The position numbers were made by a program, and so were the translations under genes. Shown here piece after piece: positions 37,875-46,465 of a DNA stretch of 64,000 nucleotides. Under the pieces are notes generated by a model. The model searched no databases and had not been told where the DNA came from. It saw only the letters and a program-made list of their open reading frames with translations. The first letter of the stretch is position 1, and every line of letters begins with the position of its first letter. The DNA comes from Labrys monachus (lineage in GTDB: Bacteria; Pseudomonadota; Alphaproteobacteria; Rhizobiales; Labraceae), in the NCBI RefSeq assembly GCF_030814655.1, contig NZ_JAUSVK010000001.1:1321501-1385500 (forward strand). Direction: 5' to 3'.

Positions 37875-38593
37875 CCGCCGTCGACGTGGACCACCGTCCC
37901 GGAGATGAAGCCATTGCGCATGACCGATTCAAGGGCCTGCGCGATGTCGCGCGCCTGTCCGATCCGGCCGACCGGGAGGCGCCTGGCCATGGCTTCGAGT
38001 GCGGCGGTCTTCCCTTCGCCGGCGACCGAGTCCCAGATCGGCGTATCGACCCATCCGGGTGAAATGGCGTTCACACGTATGGGTGCGAGCTCGACGGCAA
38101 GCGCGTAGACGAGCGATTCGATCGCGCCATTGACGGCGGCCACGACCGACCCTTTTGGCGCAGGGCGATAGGCGGCGATCCCAGACGTTAAGGTGATCGA
38201 TCCGGCGGCGGCAAGGCGCGGAGCGCCATGCTTGGCCAGCAGAAGTGGCGCGACCACCTTGGAATCGATAGCTCGGCGCGCCGTCGCAACGTTCATGTCG
38301 GCCAGCGGCACGTAGACACCACTCACGTCGGCGGCGGTCGAGACGATGTGGTGCAACGTGCCGACCGATCCGAACAGGCGCTCGACATCTTCTTCGTTCG
38401 TGGCGTCTGCCGTAACCGCTTGCAGGCTCGGTGCATTGCCGAGCTTTTCGCGGGCCTGAGCAAGTCGTTCCGGCGATCTACCGACAATCGTGACTGCGAT
38501 ACCCGCTGCGAGCAGTCTTTCGGCAAGGGCAAATCCCATGCCGGAGCTGCCGCCGACGACAAGAACATGCTCGCCAGCTTTCCCCTTTGACAA
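37859..38593 (-). CDS. SDR family oxidoreductase without YxxxK
   Basis: A 244-residue Rossmann protein: [10 protein letters not shown] (11-20), an NADP-type Arg39 in [23 protein letters not shown] and [16 protein letters not shown]. The catalytic Tyr-x3-Lys is absent; the segment reads [12 protein letters not shown]. Such SDRs form a known group whose chemistry is unclear. TTG at 38593 is the start: AAGGAG sits six bases upstream, and no in-frame ATG occurs before the Rossmann motif. A long hairpin precedes the ribosome-binding site. Confidence 0.85.
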   Translation of the reverse strand: MSKGKAGEHVLVVGGSSGMGFALAERLLAAGIAVTIVGRSPERLAQAREKLGNAPSLQAVTADATNEEDVERLFGSVGTLHHIVSTAADVSGVYVPLADMNVATARRAIDSKVVAPLLLAKHGAPRLAAAGSITLTSGIAAYRPAPKGSVVAAVNGAIESLVYALAVELAPIRVNAISPGWVDTPIWDSVAGEGKTAALEAMARRLPVGRIGQARDIAQALESVMRNGFISGTVVHVDGGQRLV

Positions 38594-38609
38594 TGACGGT
38601 CTCCTTCAT

Positions 38610-38648
38610 CCTGCCGTCGGAGCACAAAAGAGCCGCTCCGACGGCAGG
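38610..38648. repeat. 14-bp-stem hairpin upstream of SDR
   Basis: CCTGCCGTCGGAGC (38610-38623) pairs perfectly with 38635-38648 around an 11-base loop. On the minus strand it ends four bases before the AAGGAG of the TTG-start SDR, so it would be in the 5' leader or act as an operator. No T run follows on either side. Confidence 0.75.
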
Positions 38649-39074
38649 AGGCCTATCAGGCGACGAATATCTGAGGGAAACGGGAAGATACGATTATGTC
38701 GATCGGAGAATCCGATGACGATTTTCGGAACGAGCGCCATCGCCACGGCGTCGAGGGCGAGGTCTGGCGAGCCGATATGGAGCCGGCGGCAAATCGCATC
38801 GGGATGGCCGACGGCCGGCCGACGCCATAGCTGCCCGGTATCGGTTCCTCCCCCGGAAAGCAGCCCTGCGGCTTTCGCGCTCCGCTGCGATGTCGTCGGT
38901 TGCAAACTCGAACGGAACCGCCTAGAAAACGCCCGACATCAAGAGTTGGGCAACGCCCGACGCCAACCTGCTTCCCGAGCAAGGTGGCGCTCCCGCAAGG
39001 AGGATGTGGCCGAACCGGCAACGAAACGGGTCTCGCCACTGTCGGTCCCGCCCGCGAACCGCTGGACAGAACCG
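38649..39074 (+). promoter_or_regulatory. metA upstream region with structured leader
   Basis: No gene is recognised in these 426 bp. Close to metA, GCCA-CCT-GCT (38962-38972) pairs with AGC-AGG-TGGC (38978-38988) with one bulged A on each side, and CTCC (38990-38993) pairs with GGAG (38999-39002). The CCAACC...AAGGTGGC pattern faintly recalls S-adenosylmethionine riboswitch cores. I could not match it to SAM-II, the usual class before alphaproteobacterial metA. Treat it as a candidate leader only. Confidence 0.3.
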
Positions 39075-40088
39075 ATGCCGATCAAGATTCCGGACAACCT
39101 GCCCGCCCGCTCCATCCTCGACGCGGAAGGGGTGATGGTGATGCGCGAGACGGATGCGGTGCGCCAGGACATCAGGCCGCTGCGCATCGGCCTGCTGAAC
39201 CTGATGCCCGACAAGGTCAGGACCGAGACACAGTTCGCCAGGCTCCTCGGTGCCTCGCCGCTTCAGGTGGAGCTGACGCTGGTCAAGATCACCAGCCATG
39301 TCCCGCGCCATACGTCCAGCGATCACATCATCTCGTTCTATCGCAGCTGGGAGGACGTCCGGGACGAGCGCTTCGACGGCTTCATCATCACCGGCGCGCC
39401 TGTGGAGACAATGCCGTTCGAGGGGGTGACCTATTGGGACGAGCTGCGCCGCATCTTCGACTGGACGCAGACCCATGTGCACGGGTGTTTCAACGTCTGC
39501 TGGGGCGCCCAGGCCGCCGTCCATCACTTCCACGGCATGGCCAAGCACCCGCTGCCCCGCAAGATGTTCGGCGTGCATCGCCACCGTGTGCTGGAGCCGG
39601 CGTCGGCCTATCTGCGCGGTTTCTCCGACGATTTCTCGATTCCGGTCTCGCGCTGGACGGAGGTTCGGCGCGAGGAGATCCCCGCGGCAAGCGGGATGAA
39701 GGTCCTGATGGATTCGGACGAGGCGGGTCTGTGCCTGCTTCACGACCCGGCGCACCGGTCGCTCCATATGTTCAACCATGTCGAATACGACACGAATTCG
39801 CTCGCCGACGAGTATTTCCGTGATCTCGCCGCGGGCAAGCCCATCGGCCTTCCGCACGGCTATTTCCCGCAGGACGATCCCGGTCGGCCGCCGCTGAACC
39901 AATGGCGCAGCCACGCCCATCTGCTGTTCGGCAACTGGATCAACGAGCTCTACCAGACGACGCCCTTCGACCTCGCCGGCATCGGAAGCGCGAACGGCGC
40001 GCGCGGTCCCGCCCGCCCGGCCGCGGGACCCGATCTGTCCTACATGCCCGGCACCATCCGCCCGAGCACCCTGTCCTTCAGCACGTAA
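39075..40088 (+). CDS. metA: homoserine O-acyltransferase (predicted acetyl-CoA type)
   Basis: A 337-residue cytosolic enzyme of the first committed step of methionine synthesis. The residues align by number with E. coli MetA: Lys47, Cys142 (FNVCWG), His235 and Glu237 (FNHVEYD). Residue 111 is Glu (GAPVET), not the Gly of succinyltransferases. Published work on this family found that Glu111 favours acetyl-CoA, so the product is probably O-acetylhomoserine although such genes are often named succinyltransferase. ATG 39075 gives the standard MPIKIP start. The C-terminal 25 residues are a Gly/Pro-rich tail overlapping the cytochrome gene. Confidence 0.92.
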   Translation: MPIKIPDNLPARSILDAEGVMVMRETDAVRQDIRPLRIGLLNLMPDKVRTETQFARLLGASPLQVELTLVKITSHVPRHTSSDHIISFYRSWEDVRDERFDGFIITGAPVETMPFEGVTYWDELRRIFDWTQTHVHGCFNVCWGAQAAVHHFHGMAKHPLPRKMFGVHRHRVLEPASAYLRGFSDDFSIPVSRWTEVRREEIPAASGMKVLMDSDEAGLCLLHDPAHRSLHMFNHVEYDTNSLADEYFRDLAAGKPIGLPHGYFPQDDPGRPPLNQWRSHAHLLFGNWINELYQTTPFDLAGIGSANGARGPARPAAGPDLSYMPGTIRPSTLSFST

Positions 40089-40609
40089 TGATGCCCCAGC
40101 GCCGCCGCGGCATGGAGGGCGGCGATGCCGATGATCGTCCATGCCGTGTAGTCGTGCAGCGTGCCGATGAGGTGGCGCAGGCTCGGGTCGATGTCGATGA
40201 GGCGCGGCACCGAGAACAGCCCGAAGAAGGCGAAGGGCTCGTTCTGGGCCCAGCGGAACAGGAAGCCGAGGGCGACCTGTCCCACCAGCAGCACATAGAG
40301 CAGCAGGTGGATCGCCTTGGAGGCGAGGTGCTGGAGGCCGGTCGCCGCCGGCGGCAGGTCGTCCGCACGGGCGAGACGCCAGACGATGCGCAGGAGGATC
40401 ACGGCGGCGAGCAGCAGGCCCATGGAGATATGGAGCGATTGCAGGCCCTTGCGCAGCCAGGTTCCGCGTTCCAGCTCGTCCCAGATCAGCGCGCTCCCGA
40501 AGAGGCAGACGACGAGGATCGCCGTCAGCCAATGCAGCAGGATCGTCACGCCGTCATAGCGGGAAGCCGCCGGCTGCATGGCGGAAGGGGCGGTGGTCTG
40601 GTCAATCAT
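40040..40609 (-). CDS. cytochrome b561 family protein
   Basis: A 189-residue membrane protein with four helices and heme-ligand histidines in helices 1 (TILLHWLTA), 2 ([12 protein letters not shown]), 3 ([12 protein letters not shown]) and 4 ([27 protein letters not shown]). This family moves electrons from quinol in the bacterial inner membrane, in some cases to superoxide. It is not in an operon with a YceI gene as is often the case. Its 3' end overlaps metA by 49 bp tail to tail. Confidence 0.9.
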   Translation of the reverse strand: MIDQTTAPSAMQPAASRYDGVTILLHWLTAILVVCLFGSALIWDELERGTWLRKGLQSLHISMGLLLAAVILLRIVWRLARADDLPPAATGLQHLASKAIHLLLYVLLVGQVALGFLFRWAQNEPFAFFGLFSVPRLIDIDPSLRHLIGTLHDYTAWTIIGIAALHAAAALGHHYVLKDRVLGRMVPGM

Positions 40610-40809
40610 GACGGGGAAATCCGGAAAGAGGAGGACGGACGGCAAACACGCCGGGCCCGCATTCTATTCGGGCCCGCCAGTGTCACGGCGCCGAGGGTAC
40701 AAGCCGCAGCATTATGAGGAATGTGTGGACGTTTTGTGGACGGCGCGCGGAATGCCTGCGGCCCGCCTCGTCGCGCCATGCCTCGTCGCGCCATGCCGCC
40801 CGGCGCCGA

Positions 40810-41793
40810 TCAGGGGCGGGCAGGCTCATGCCCGGCGGCGAGGCCGGGAGATTTTCGCACGGCGCGGGCCTCCTCGATCGCCCAGGCGCGGAAGGCTTGC
40901 ACGGACGGGTCGTCGAGGCGCGCCTCGTGGATGAGAAGGTAATATTCGCCCGCGCTCGCGATGTCGGCGGCGAGGGGAACGACGAGGCCGCGCATGCCCT
41001 CTTCATGGGCCAGGATGATATCCGGCACGAGGGCGATGCCGCGCCCTTGGCGGGCGGCGTCGAGCGACATGAAGAAATGCCCGAACTGCAGGCTCGGCAC
41101 CTCGTCGGCGGCATGGCGGATGCCATGGGCACGCAGCCAGTCGGGCCACGCGTAACGGCGTGTCGAGGTATGGATGAGCGGATAGAGGGCCAGGTCCTCG
41201 GCCGTAACCGGCGAGTGCCGGATCAGGCCGGGCGCGCAGACCGGGCGGAGCCTGTCGGGGAAGAGCTCGTCCGCGTGGATGCCGTCCCAGCGCGTGACCA
41301 TGGACAATTCGATGCGCGGCTGCGTCCGTTCATAGTGGCGCCCGGGCAGCCGGCCGACCCTGATGGCGATGTCGGTGGCGAGGAGATCGGCCGGCTCGAT
41401 CGACGAGACGATCCTGACCTCGATATCGGGATTGCGGCTGGTGAACAGATGCAGGCGCGGCATCAGCCAGACCGTCGCGATCGTCGGCAGCGCCGTGATC
41501 GTCAGTTTCTTCTTGGCGTCGCGCCGTCCGAACCGGTTGGCGGCCCGTTCGAGATCGTCGAGCATCGCCTCGACGACGCGGAAAAGCTGCTCGCCCTCCG
41601 GCGTGAGCTCGATCCGGCGGGTCATGCGCCGGAACAGGGGCTCGCCGCAATAGGCTTCCAGTTCCTGGACCTGCCGGCTCACCGCGCCCTGGGTGAGGCT
41701 GAGTTCCTCCGCCGCCTTGGTGAAGGACAAATGCCTGGCCGAGGCCTCGAAGCCGCGCAGGGCGTTCAAGGGCGGCAGACGCCTTTTTCGCAT
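40810..41793 (-). CDS. LysR family regulator, GcvA-like
   Basis: A 327-residue regulator: HTH at about 8-60 (LNALRGFEASARHLSFTKAAEELSLTQGAVSRQVQELEAYCG), then GcvA-type effector domain (LTITALPTIATVWLMPRLHLF, DIAIRVGRLPG). It is divergent from the nine-gene ABC operon beginning at 41973, with a palindromic LysR-like site 14 bp before its start, so it is the likely activator of that operon. Confidence 0.9.
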   Translation of the reverse strand: MRKRRLPPLNALRGFEASARHLSFTKAAEELSLTQGAVSRQVQELEAYCGEPLFRRMTRRIELTPEGEQLFRVVEAMLDDLERAANRFGRRDAKKKLTITALPTIATVWLMPRLHLFTSRNPDIEVRIVSSIEPADLLATDIAIRVGRLPGRHYERTQPRIELSMVTRWDGIHADELFPDRLRPVCAPGLIRHSPVTAEDLALYPLIHTSTRRYAWPDWLRAHGIRHAADEVPSLQFGHFFMSLDAARQGRGIALVPDIILAHEEGMRGLVVPLAADIASAGEYYLLIHEARLDDPSVQAFRAWAIEEARAVRKSPGLAAGHEPARP

Positions 41794-41806
41794 CCGGTCT
41801 CTCCTT

Positions 41807-41831
41807 CATGCATGAGGCTAGCTCATGCATG
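41807..41831. promoter_or_regulatory. 10-bp-arm palindrome, likely LysR operator
   Basis: CATGCATGAG (41807-41816) and CTCATGCATG (41822-41831) are perfect inverted copies around GCTAG. It lies immediately before the LysR gene and 140 bp before the ABC operon, the expected place for a divergent LysR site. Each arm itself contains the self-complementary CATGCATG. Confidence 0.7.
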
Positions 41832-41972
41832 AGCGCGAAACAATTCGTTTGTGAAAAGGGGGGGAGGGTTCCATCGTCCGGACACAGGGCGATGCGCGAA
41901 ACGGGAAACCCGGCGCGCGGAGCCTGCAACCCCGGTCGGCTCGCATCGCTGCTTCCCGGGAGGGAGGTGTCG

Positions 41973-43478
41973 ATGCAAGCACTGGTTGACGACGTCCTGA
42001 GCGCCACGGACATCGAGAAGCACTATGGCGCGACCTGCGCCTTGCGCAGCGCCACCCTGCGGCTCAGGCCCGGCCGGGTGCATGCCCTGCTCGGCGAGAA
42101 CGGCGCGGGCAAGAGCACCCTCGTCAAGATCATCGTCGGCGCAGTGCGTCCGGATGGCGGGACCGTGGCGATCCAGGGCCGGTCCGCCTCGTTCCAATCC
42201 GTCGCCCAGGCGATCGCCGCCGGCATCGTGCCGATCTACCAGCATCTGAGCCTCTTCCCCGAACTCTCCGTGCTCGAAAACCTTTCGGCCTTCTCCCTGG
42301 CGGCGGGGGGCACGCATCTGGCGCGGTCGGCGCTCGTGCCGCGGCCGGACGCCGCGCGCTGGCTCGAACAGGTGGGTCTGGCCCTCGATCTCGACATGCC
42401 CGTCGCGGCGCTTTCCCTCGGCGAGCGCCAGCTCCTGGAGATCGCCCGCGGCCTCGGCCGGAACTGCCGCGTGCTCGTGCTCGACGAACCCACCGCGGCC
42501 CTCAACGGCGACGAGACCGAGAGGCTGTTCGGCGTCGTCCGGCGCCTGTGCGCCGAGGGCACGGCGATCCTCTTCATCTCCCATAAGTTCGACGAGATCG
42601 AGACGCTCGCCGACGATGTCACCGTCCTGCGCGACGGCCGCACTGTCATCGAGGGCGCGGCGATCGCCTCCCATTCGCGCGAGGATCTCGTCCGCGCGAT
42701 GCTCGGCGCCGTCGTCCCCGCCGGCCACCGCGGCGTCCGTCTGCAGGGGGAGCCGGTACTGTCGGCCAGCGGGCTGCGCCTGGGACCGGGACGGCCGCCG
42801 CTGACCCTCGGCATCCGGGCCGGCGAGATCGTCGGCATGGCTGGCCTCGTCGGCTCGGGCGCCCTCCGGCTCGCCGCCTGCATGGCCGGCGCGGTGCCGG
42901 CAGACGGGCTGATCCGGGTAGGGACGCGGCATTTCCGGGCCGGGGATCGCAAGGCCGCAGTGAAGCTCGGTGTCGGCTACGTCCCCGGGGACCGCCATGC
43001 CGAGGGCCTGTTCCTCTCCATGAGCGCCGTCGGCAATGGTTCCTCGAGCGCGCTGGCGCGGTTCTCGCGGGCGGGAATCCTGAGGCGGCGAGCCGAGGCG
43101 AGCGCGCTCGATCCGCTGCTGCGCCGGCTGAAGCTGCATCCCTACGCCCCGCAGGCCGAGGCCGCCACCTTCAGCGGCGGCAACCAGCAGAAGCTGCTGA
43201 TCGCGCGCTGCCTCGCCATTCCCGGGCTGGCCGCCCTCGTCCTGCTGGAGCCGACGCGCGGCGTCGACGTCGCGGCGCGTGCGGTCATCCACGGCGCCAT
43301 CGCGGAGGCGGCGTCACGCGGCGTCGCGGTGCTCATCGCCTCGAGCGACCTGGACGAGCTGAAGGCGCTCGCCGATCGCTACCTCGTCGTCCGCGACGGT
43401 GACATCGCGGCCGAATTCGCCGCCGATGCCGCTGCGTCGGATCTCATGGCCGCGCTGGCCGGGCGGGCCGCGGCATGA
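41973..43478 (+). CDS. sugar ABC transporter ATP-binding protein, RbsA-like (two modules)
   Basis: A 501-residue duplicated ATPase. Module 1: Walker A GENGAGKS (41-48), signature LSLGERQ (148-154), Walker B VLVLDEPT (168-175). Module 2 has the usual RbsA-type degenerate Walker A (GLVGSGALRL) and signature FSGGNQQKLLIAR. ATG 41973 has GGGAGG five bases upstream. First gene of the operon; the permease start overlaps its stop (ATGA). Confidence 0.9.
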   Translation: MQALVDDVLSATDIEKHYGATCALRSATLRLRPGRVHALLGENGAGKSTLVKIIVGAVRPDGGTVAIQGRSASFQSVAQAIAAGIVPIYQHLSLFPELSVLENLSAFSLAAGGTHLARSALVPRPDAARWLEQVGLALDLDMPVAALSLGERQLLEIARGLGRNCRVLVLDEPTAALNGDETERLFGVVRRLCAEGTAILFISHKFDEIETLADDVTVLRDGRTVIEGAAIASHSREDLVRAMLGAVVPAGHRGVRLQGEPVLSASGLRLGPGRPPLTLGIRAGEIVGMAGLVGSGALRLAACMAGAVPADGLIRVGTRHFRAGDRKAAVKLGVGYVPGDRHAEGLFLSMSAVGNGSSSALARFSRAGILRRRAEASALDPLLRRLKLHPYAPQAEAATFSGGNQQKLLIARCLAIPGLAALVLLEPTRGVDVAARAVIHGAIAEAASRGVAVLIASSDLDELKALADRYLVVRDGDIAAEFAADAAASDLMAALAGRAAA

Positions 43479-44458
43479 ACCCGTCCTTGTCCCGCGGCCC
43501 GCTCCTGCCGGCCCGCATGCGCCCGCCGGCGATCCTGTGGATCGCAGCCGCCATCTTCGTCCTGTTCCTCCTGCTGGTGCCGCGCTTCGGCACCGCCGGC
43601 AATATCGAGAACGTCCTGCGCATCGCCGCCATCCTGGGCATCGTTTCCTGCGGACAGGCGATCGTCATCATCCTCGGCGGCATCGAATTCTCGTTCGGCG
43701 CCTCCGCCGCCCTCGCCAGCGTGCTGATCGTGATGGTGCCGCCCGAAGCCGGCGTTCCCGCCGCCTTCGCGGCCGGCGCCCTCGGCGTCGTCGCCATCGG
43801 CATGGCGAACGGTCTCGCCGTGGCGAGGTTCGGCATCCCGCCGGTCATCGTCACTTTGGGCATGCTGATGATGGCCTCGGGCATAGCGGCCTGGCTCGCC
43901 GGCGGCATGCCGATCGACGCTCCCATGTCCGACCTGTTCGCATGGCCCTCGCGCGGCCGCGTCGCCGGCGTGCCCGTGCCGATCCTCGCCGCCATCCTCG
44001 CCTTCGCCGTGCTGCACGTGCTGCTGGCCCACAGCCGCCTCGGCCGCCTCTGGTATCTCGTCGGCGCCAATCCGGTGGCCGCGCGCCTCGCCGGCCTTGC
44101 CGTGACGCGGATCGTGTTCGCCGGCTATGCCGTCGCCGGGCTTTTCTGCGCGGTCGGCGCCGTCATCCTGACCAGCCGCGTCGGCTCGGGACAGCCTTCG
44201 CTCGCCCCCAACCTCGCCTTCGAGACGATCGCGGCCTGCGCCATCGGCGGCCTGCCGCTGACCGGCGGGCGCGGGCGCGTCTCGCAGGTCGTCTGCGGCG
44301 TGCTGCTCGTCGCCATGCTCGACAACGCCGTCGTCCTCCTCAACCTGCCCGCCGCCGACCAGCTCATCGTCATGGGGCTGCTGGTGGTCGGTGCCGTCGC
44401 CCTGCAGCGCGACTGGAAGCGGCTCGCTTGTCTCCTGCCGAACCGGAGGCGTCCATGA
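43475..44458 (+). CDS. sugar ABC transporter permease (RbsC-like) 1
   Basis: A 327-residue membrane protein of the ribose-type permease family, about nine helices. The family block IVSCGQAIVIILGGIEFSFGASAALASVLIVM lies in the first third. AACAIGGLPLTGGRGRVSQVV stands where AVIGGTSLxGG is usual. It is followed by a second, different permease with ATGA overlap, so the importer uses a heterodimer, as in AI-2 and rhamnose systems. Confidence 0.9.
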   Translation: MNPSLSRGPLLPARMRPPAILWIAAAIFVLFLLLVPRFGTAGNIENVLRIAAILGIVSCGQAIVIILGGIEFSFGASAALASVLIVMVPPEAGVPAAFAAGALGVVAIGMANGLAVARFGIPPVIVTLGMLMMASGIAAWLAGGMPIDAPMSDLFAWPSRGRVAGVPVPILAAILAFAVLHVLLAHSRLGRLWYLVGANPVAARLAGLAVTRIVFAGYAVAGLFCAVGAVILTSRVGSGQPSLAPNLAFETIAACAIGGLPLTGGRGRVSQVVCGVLLVAMLDNAVVLLNLPAADQLIVMGLLVVGAVALQRDWKRLACLLPNRRRP

Positions 44459-45486
44459 TCAGGGCATCGCTCGGCCGCATCCTCGTCGCGCCGCTCTGCA
44501 TCGCGGTGGCGGTGGCGGTCTTCGCCGCGGCGGCGCCGGATTTCGTCTCCGGCGGCAATCTGGCCAATGTCGCCGGCCAGATGTGGGTGCTCGTGCTGCT
44601 GGCGGTCGGCCAGATGTTCGCGATCGCCTCGCGCGGGTTCGACATCTCCGTCGGGGTCGTCGCCGCGCTCGCCGGCACGGTGGCCGCCATCGCCGCCAAC
44701 CAGTTCGGCTTCTGGGCGCTCGCCGCCGCGCCGCTCGTCGGCATCGCCTGCGGCACGCTCAATGGCTGGCTGATCGGGCGCCTCGGCCTCCAGCCGATCG
44801 TCGCCACCCTCGGCATGCTGATCGCTGCGAAGGGCGTCGCGCTGCTGATCAGCGCCGACGGCCAGGCGGTCCCGCTATCGGATGCCGCCCTGTCGGCGCA
44901 TCTGGCCTTCGACGCGGTGCTCGGCCTGCCGCCCCTCGGCTGGCTCGCGCTCGCCGGCGTCGTCGCCGCCCATGGGCTGCTGCGCCACGCCGCCATCGGC
45001 CGGCGCATCCTGATGCTGGGCTCGAACCCCGACGCGATCGGCCTCGTCGGCGCCGATGCCGGCGCGCTGCAGATCCGCGCCTACCAGCTCTGCGGCCTGT
45101 TCGCCGGGCTCGCCGGCGCTCTGATGACGGCGCGGGCCGGCGCCGGCCTGCCGACCGAAGGCTCGGGCATGGAATTGCAGTCGATCGCGGCGGCGGTCAT
45201 CGGCGGCACCGCGCTGTCGGGCGGCGCCGCCACCGTCTGGACCGTCGTCGCCGGCGCGGCCTTCATCCAGGTCGTGCTGACCGGCCTCAACCTCACCGGC
45301 GTCTCGCCCTTCCTCGCCCAGGTCGCGGTCGGCGCGGTGATCGTCGGCTCCGGCCTCATCGATGCCGGCCTGCGTTCGCTCCTCTCCAGCGTCCGGAGAT
45401 CCGTGTCCACATCACCCAAGCCTAGTCCTGCCAACCCCACCATAACCACATCCACCATCCAGAAAACCAAGGGAACCCTGCCATGA
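44455..45486 (+). CDS. sugar ABC transporter permease (RbsC-like) 2
   Basis: A 343-residue permease: VLLAVGQMFAIASRGFDISVGVVAALAGTV in the first half and SIAAAVIGGTALSGGAATVWTVVAGAAF in the second. It carries a Ser/Thr/Pro-rich C-terminal tail of about 30 residues that ends inside the ATGA overlap with the binding-protein gene. That tail lacks family similarity and may just bridge the gap between genes. Confidence 0.9.
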   Translation: MIRASLGRILVAPLCIAVAVAVFAAAAPDFVSGGNLANVAGQMWVLVLLAVGQMFAIASRGFDISVGVVAALAGTVAAIAANQFGFWALAAAPLVGIACGTLNGWLIGRLGLQPIVATLGMLIAAKGVALLISADGQAVPLSDAALSAHLAFDAVLGLPPLGWLALAGVVAAHGLLRHAAIGRRILMLGSNPDAIGLVGADAGALQIRAYQLCGLFAGLAGALMTARAGAGLPTEGSGMELQSIAAAVIGGTALSGGAATVWTVVAGAAFIQVVLTGLNLTGVSPFLAQVAVGAVIVGSGLIDAGLRSLLSSVRRSVSTSPKPSPANPTITTSTIQKTKGTLP

Positions 45487-46442
45487 AAACCTTCCGCCGC
45501 GCCGCCATCCTCGCCGCCGCCCTGCTGTCCGCCACCGCCATGAGCCGCGCCGCCTCGGCCGGGGAGACGACGATCGGCATCGCCGTGCCCAATCTCGCCT
45601 CGTCCTTCTGGATCTCCGCCGTCTACGGCATGGAAGCGGAGGCGAAGACCGCCCATGTCACCATCATCAAGCTCAATGCCGGGGGCGATGCGAACACCAG
45701 CCAGCAGATCTCCCAGATCCAGGACCTGATCCAGCGCAAGGTCGACGCCATCGTCGTCGGCGCCACCAATGGCGACGGCGTCAAGGCGATCGTCGAGCGT
45801 GCCATCGCCGCCGGCATTCCCGTCGTCGGCATCTCCTCGCCGCCCAACACGCCCAAGCTCGCCTCGGTCGTCAGCGCCGACCATTACGGCATGGGCAAGC
45901 TCCAGGCCCAGTGCCTGGCCAAGGCGATCGGCGGCAAGGGCAATGTCGCGATGATGGCCGGCCCGTCGGGACAGGCCTGGTCGGACCGGCGCGCCCTGGG
46001 CTTCAAGGAGACGCTGGCCGCCGAGGCGCCCGCGGTGAAGATCGTGGCGGAATCCCGCCTGGCGGACAACCGCAACGCCGCCCTGAGCACGGCCGAGGAC
46101 TGGACGCAGCGCTTCCCCGACCTCGCCGGGGTCTATGCCGCGACCGACGACATGGCGGCCGGCATCGTCTCCGCCTTCAAGGAAGCGGGCACGCCGGTGC
46201 ATGTCTCCGCCTCCAATTTCAGCCCGACGGCGCAGCAGATGCTGAAGGACGGCGACATCGCCTGCACCTCGATCCAGGAGGTCGTCGTCCAGGGCCGCGA
46301 CGCCCTCCAGCAGGCCGTCAACGCCGCCACCAAGAAGCAGGTCGAGCCGCAGGTGGTGACGCCGGCCCTCCTGGTGACCCGCGACAACATGGCGACCGTC
46401 GACCTGAGTTCGGCGGTCGCCCCGGCCGACTATCGTCCCTGA
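45483..46442 (+). CDS. sugar ABC transporter substrate-binding protein, RbsB-like
   Basis: A 319-residue periplasmic protein with a Sec signal peptide (cleavage near RAASA-GE, residue 28). The fold is seen in TIGIAVPNLASSFWISAVYGMEAEAK, SQIQDLIQRKVDAIVVGATNGDG, AAGIPVVGISSPPN and VYAATDDMAAGIVSAF. Its ligand is probably the starting compound for the enzymes that follow in the operon. Confidence 0.9.
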   Translation: MKTFRRAAILAAALLSATAMSRAASAGETTIGIAVPNLASSFWISAVYGMEAEAKTAHVTIIKLNAGGDANTSQQISQIQDLIQRKVDAIVVGATNGDGVKAIVERAIAAGIPVVGISSPPNTPKLASVVSADHYGMGKLQAQCLAKAIGGKGNVAMMAGPSGQAWSDRRALGFKETLAAEAPAVKIVAESRLADNRNAALSTAEDWTQRFPDLAGVYAATDDMAAGIVSAFKEAGTPVHVSASNFSPTAQQMLKDGDIACTSIQEVVVQGRDALQQAVNAATKKQVEPQVVTPALLVTRDNMATVDLSSAVAPADYRP

Positions 46443-46465
46443 CCCCACTGGCACGGAGCATCTCG

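Noticed and set aside
38649-39074. SAM-II riboswitch before metA
   Set aside because: The conserved SAM-II pseudoknot sequence could not be found, so only an unspecified structured leader is reported.
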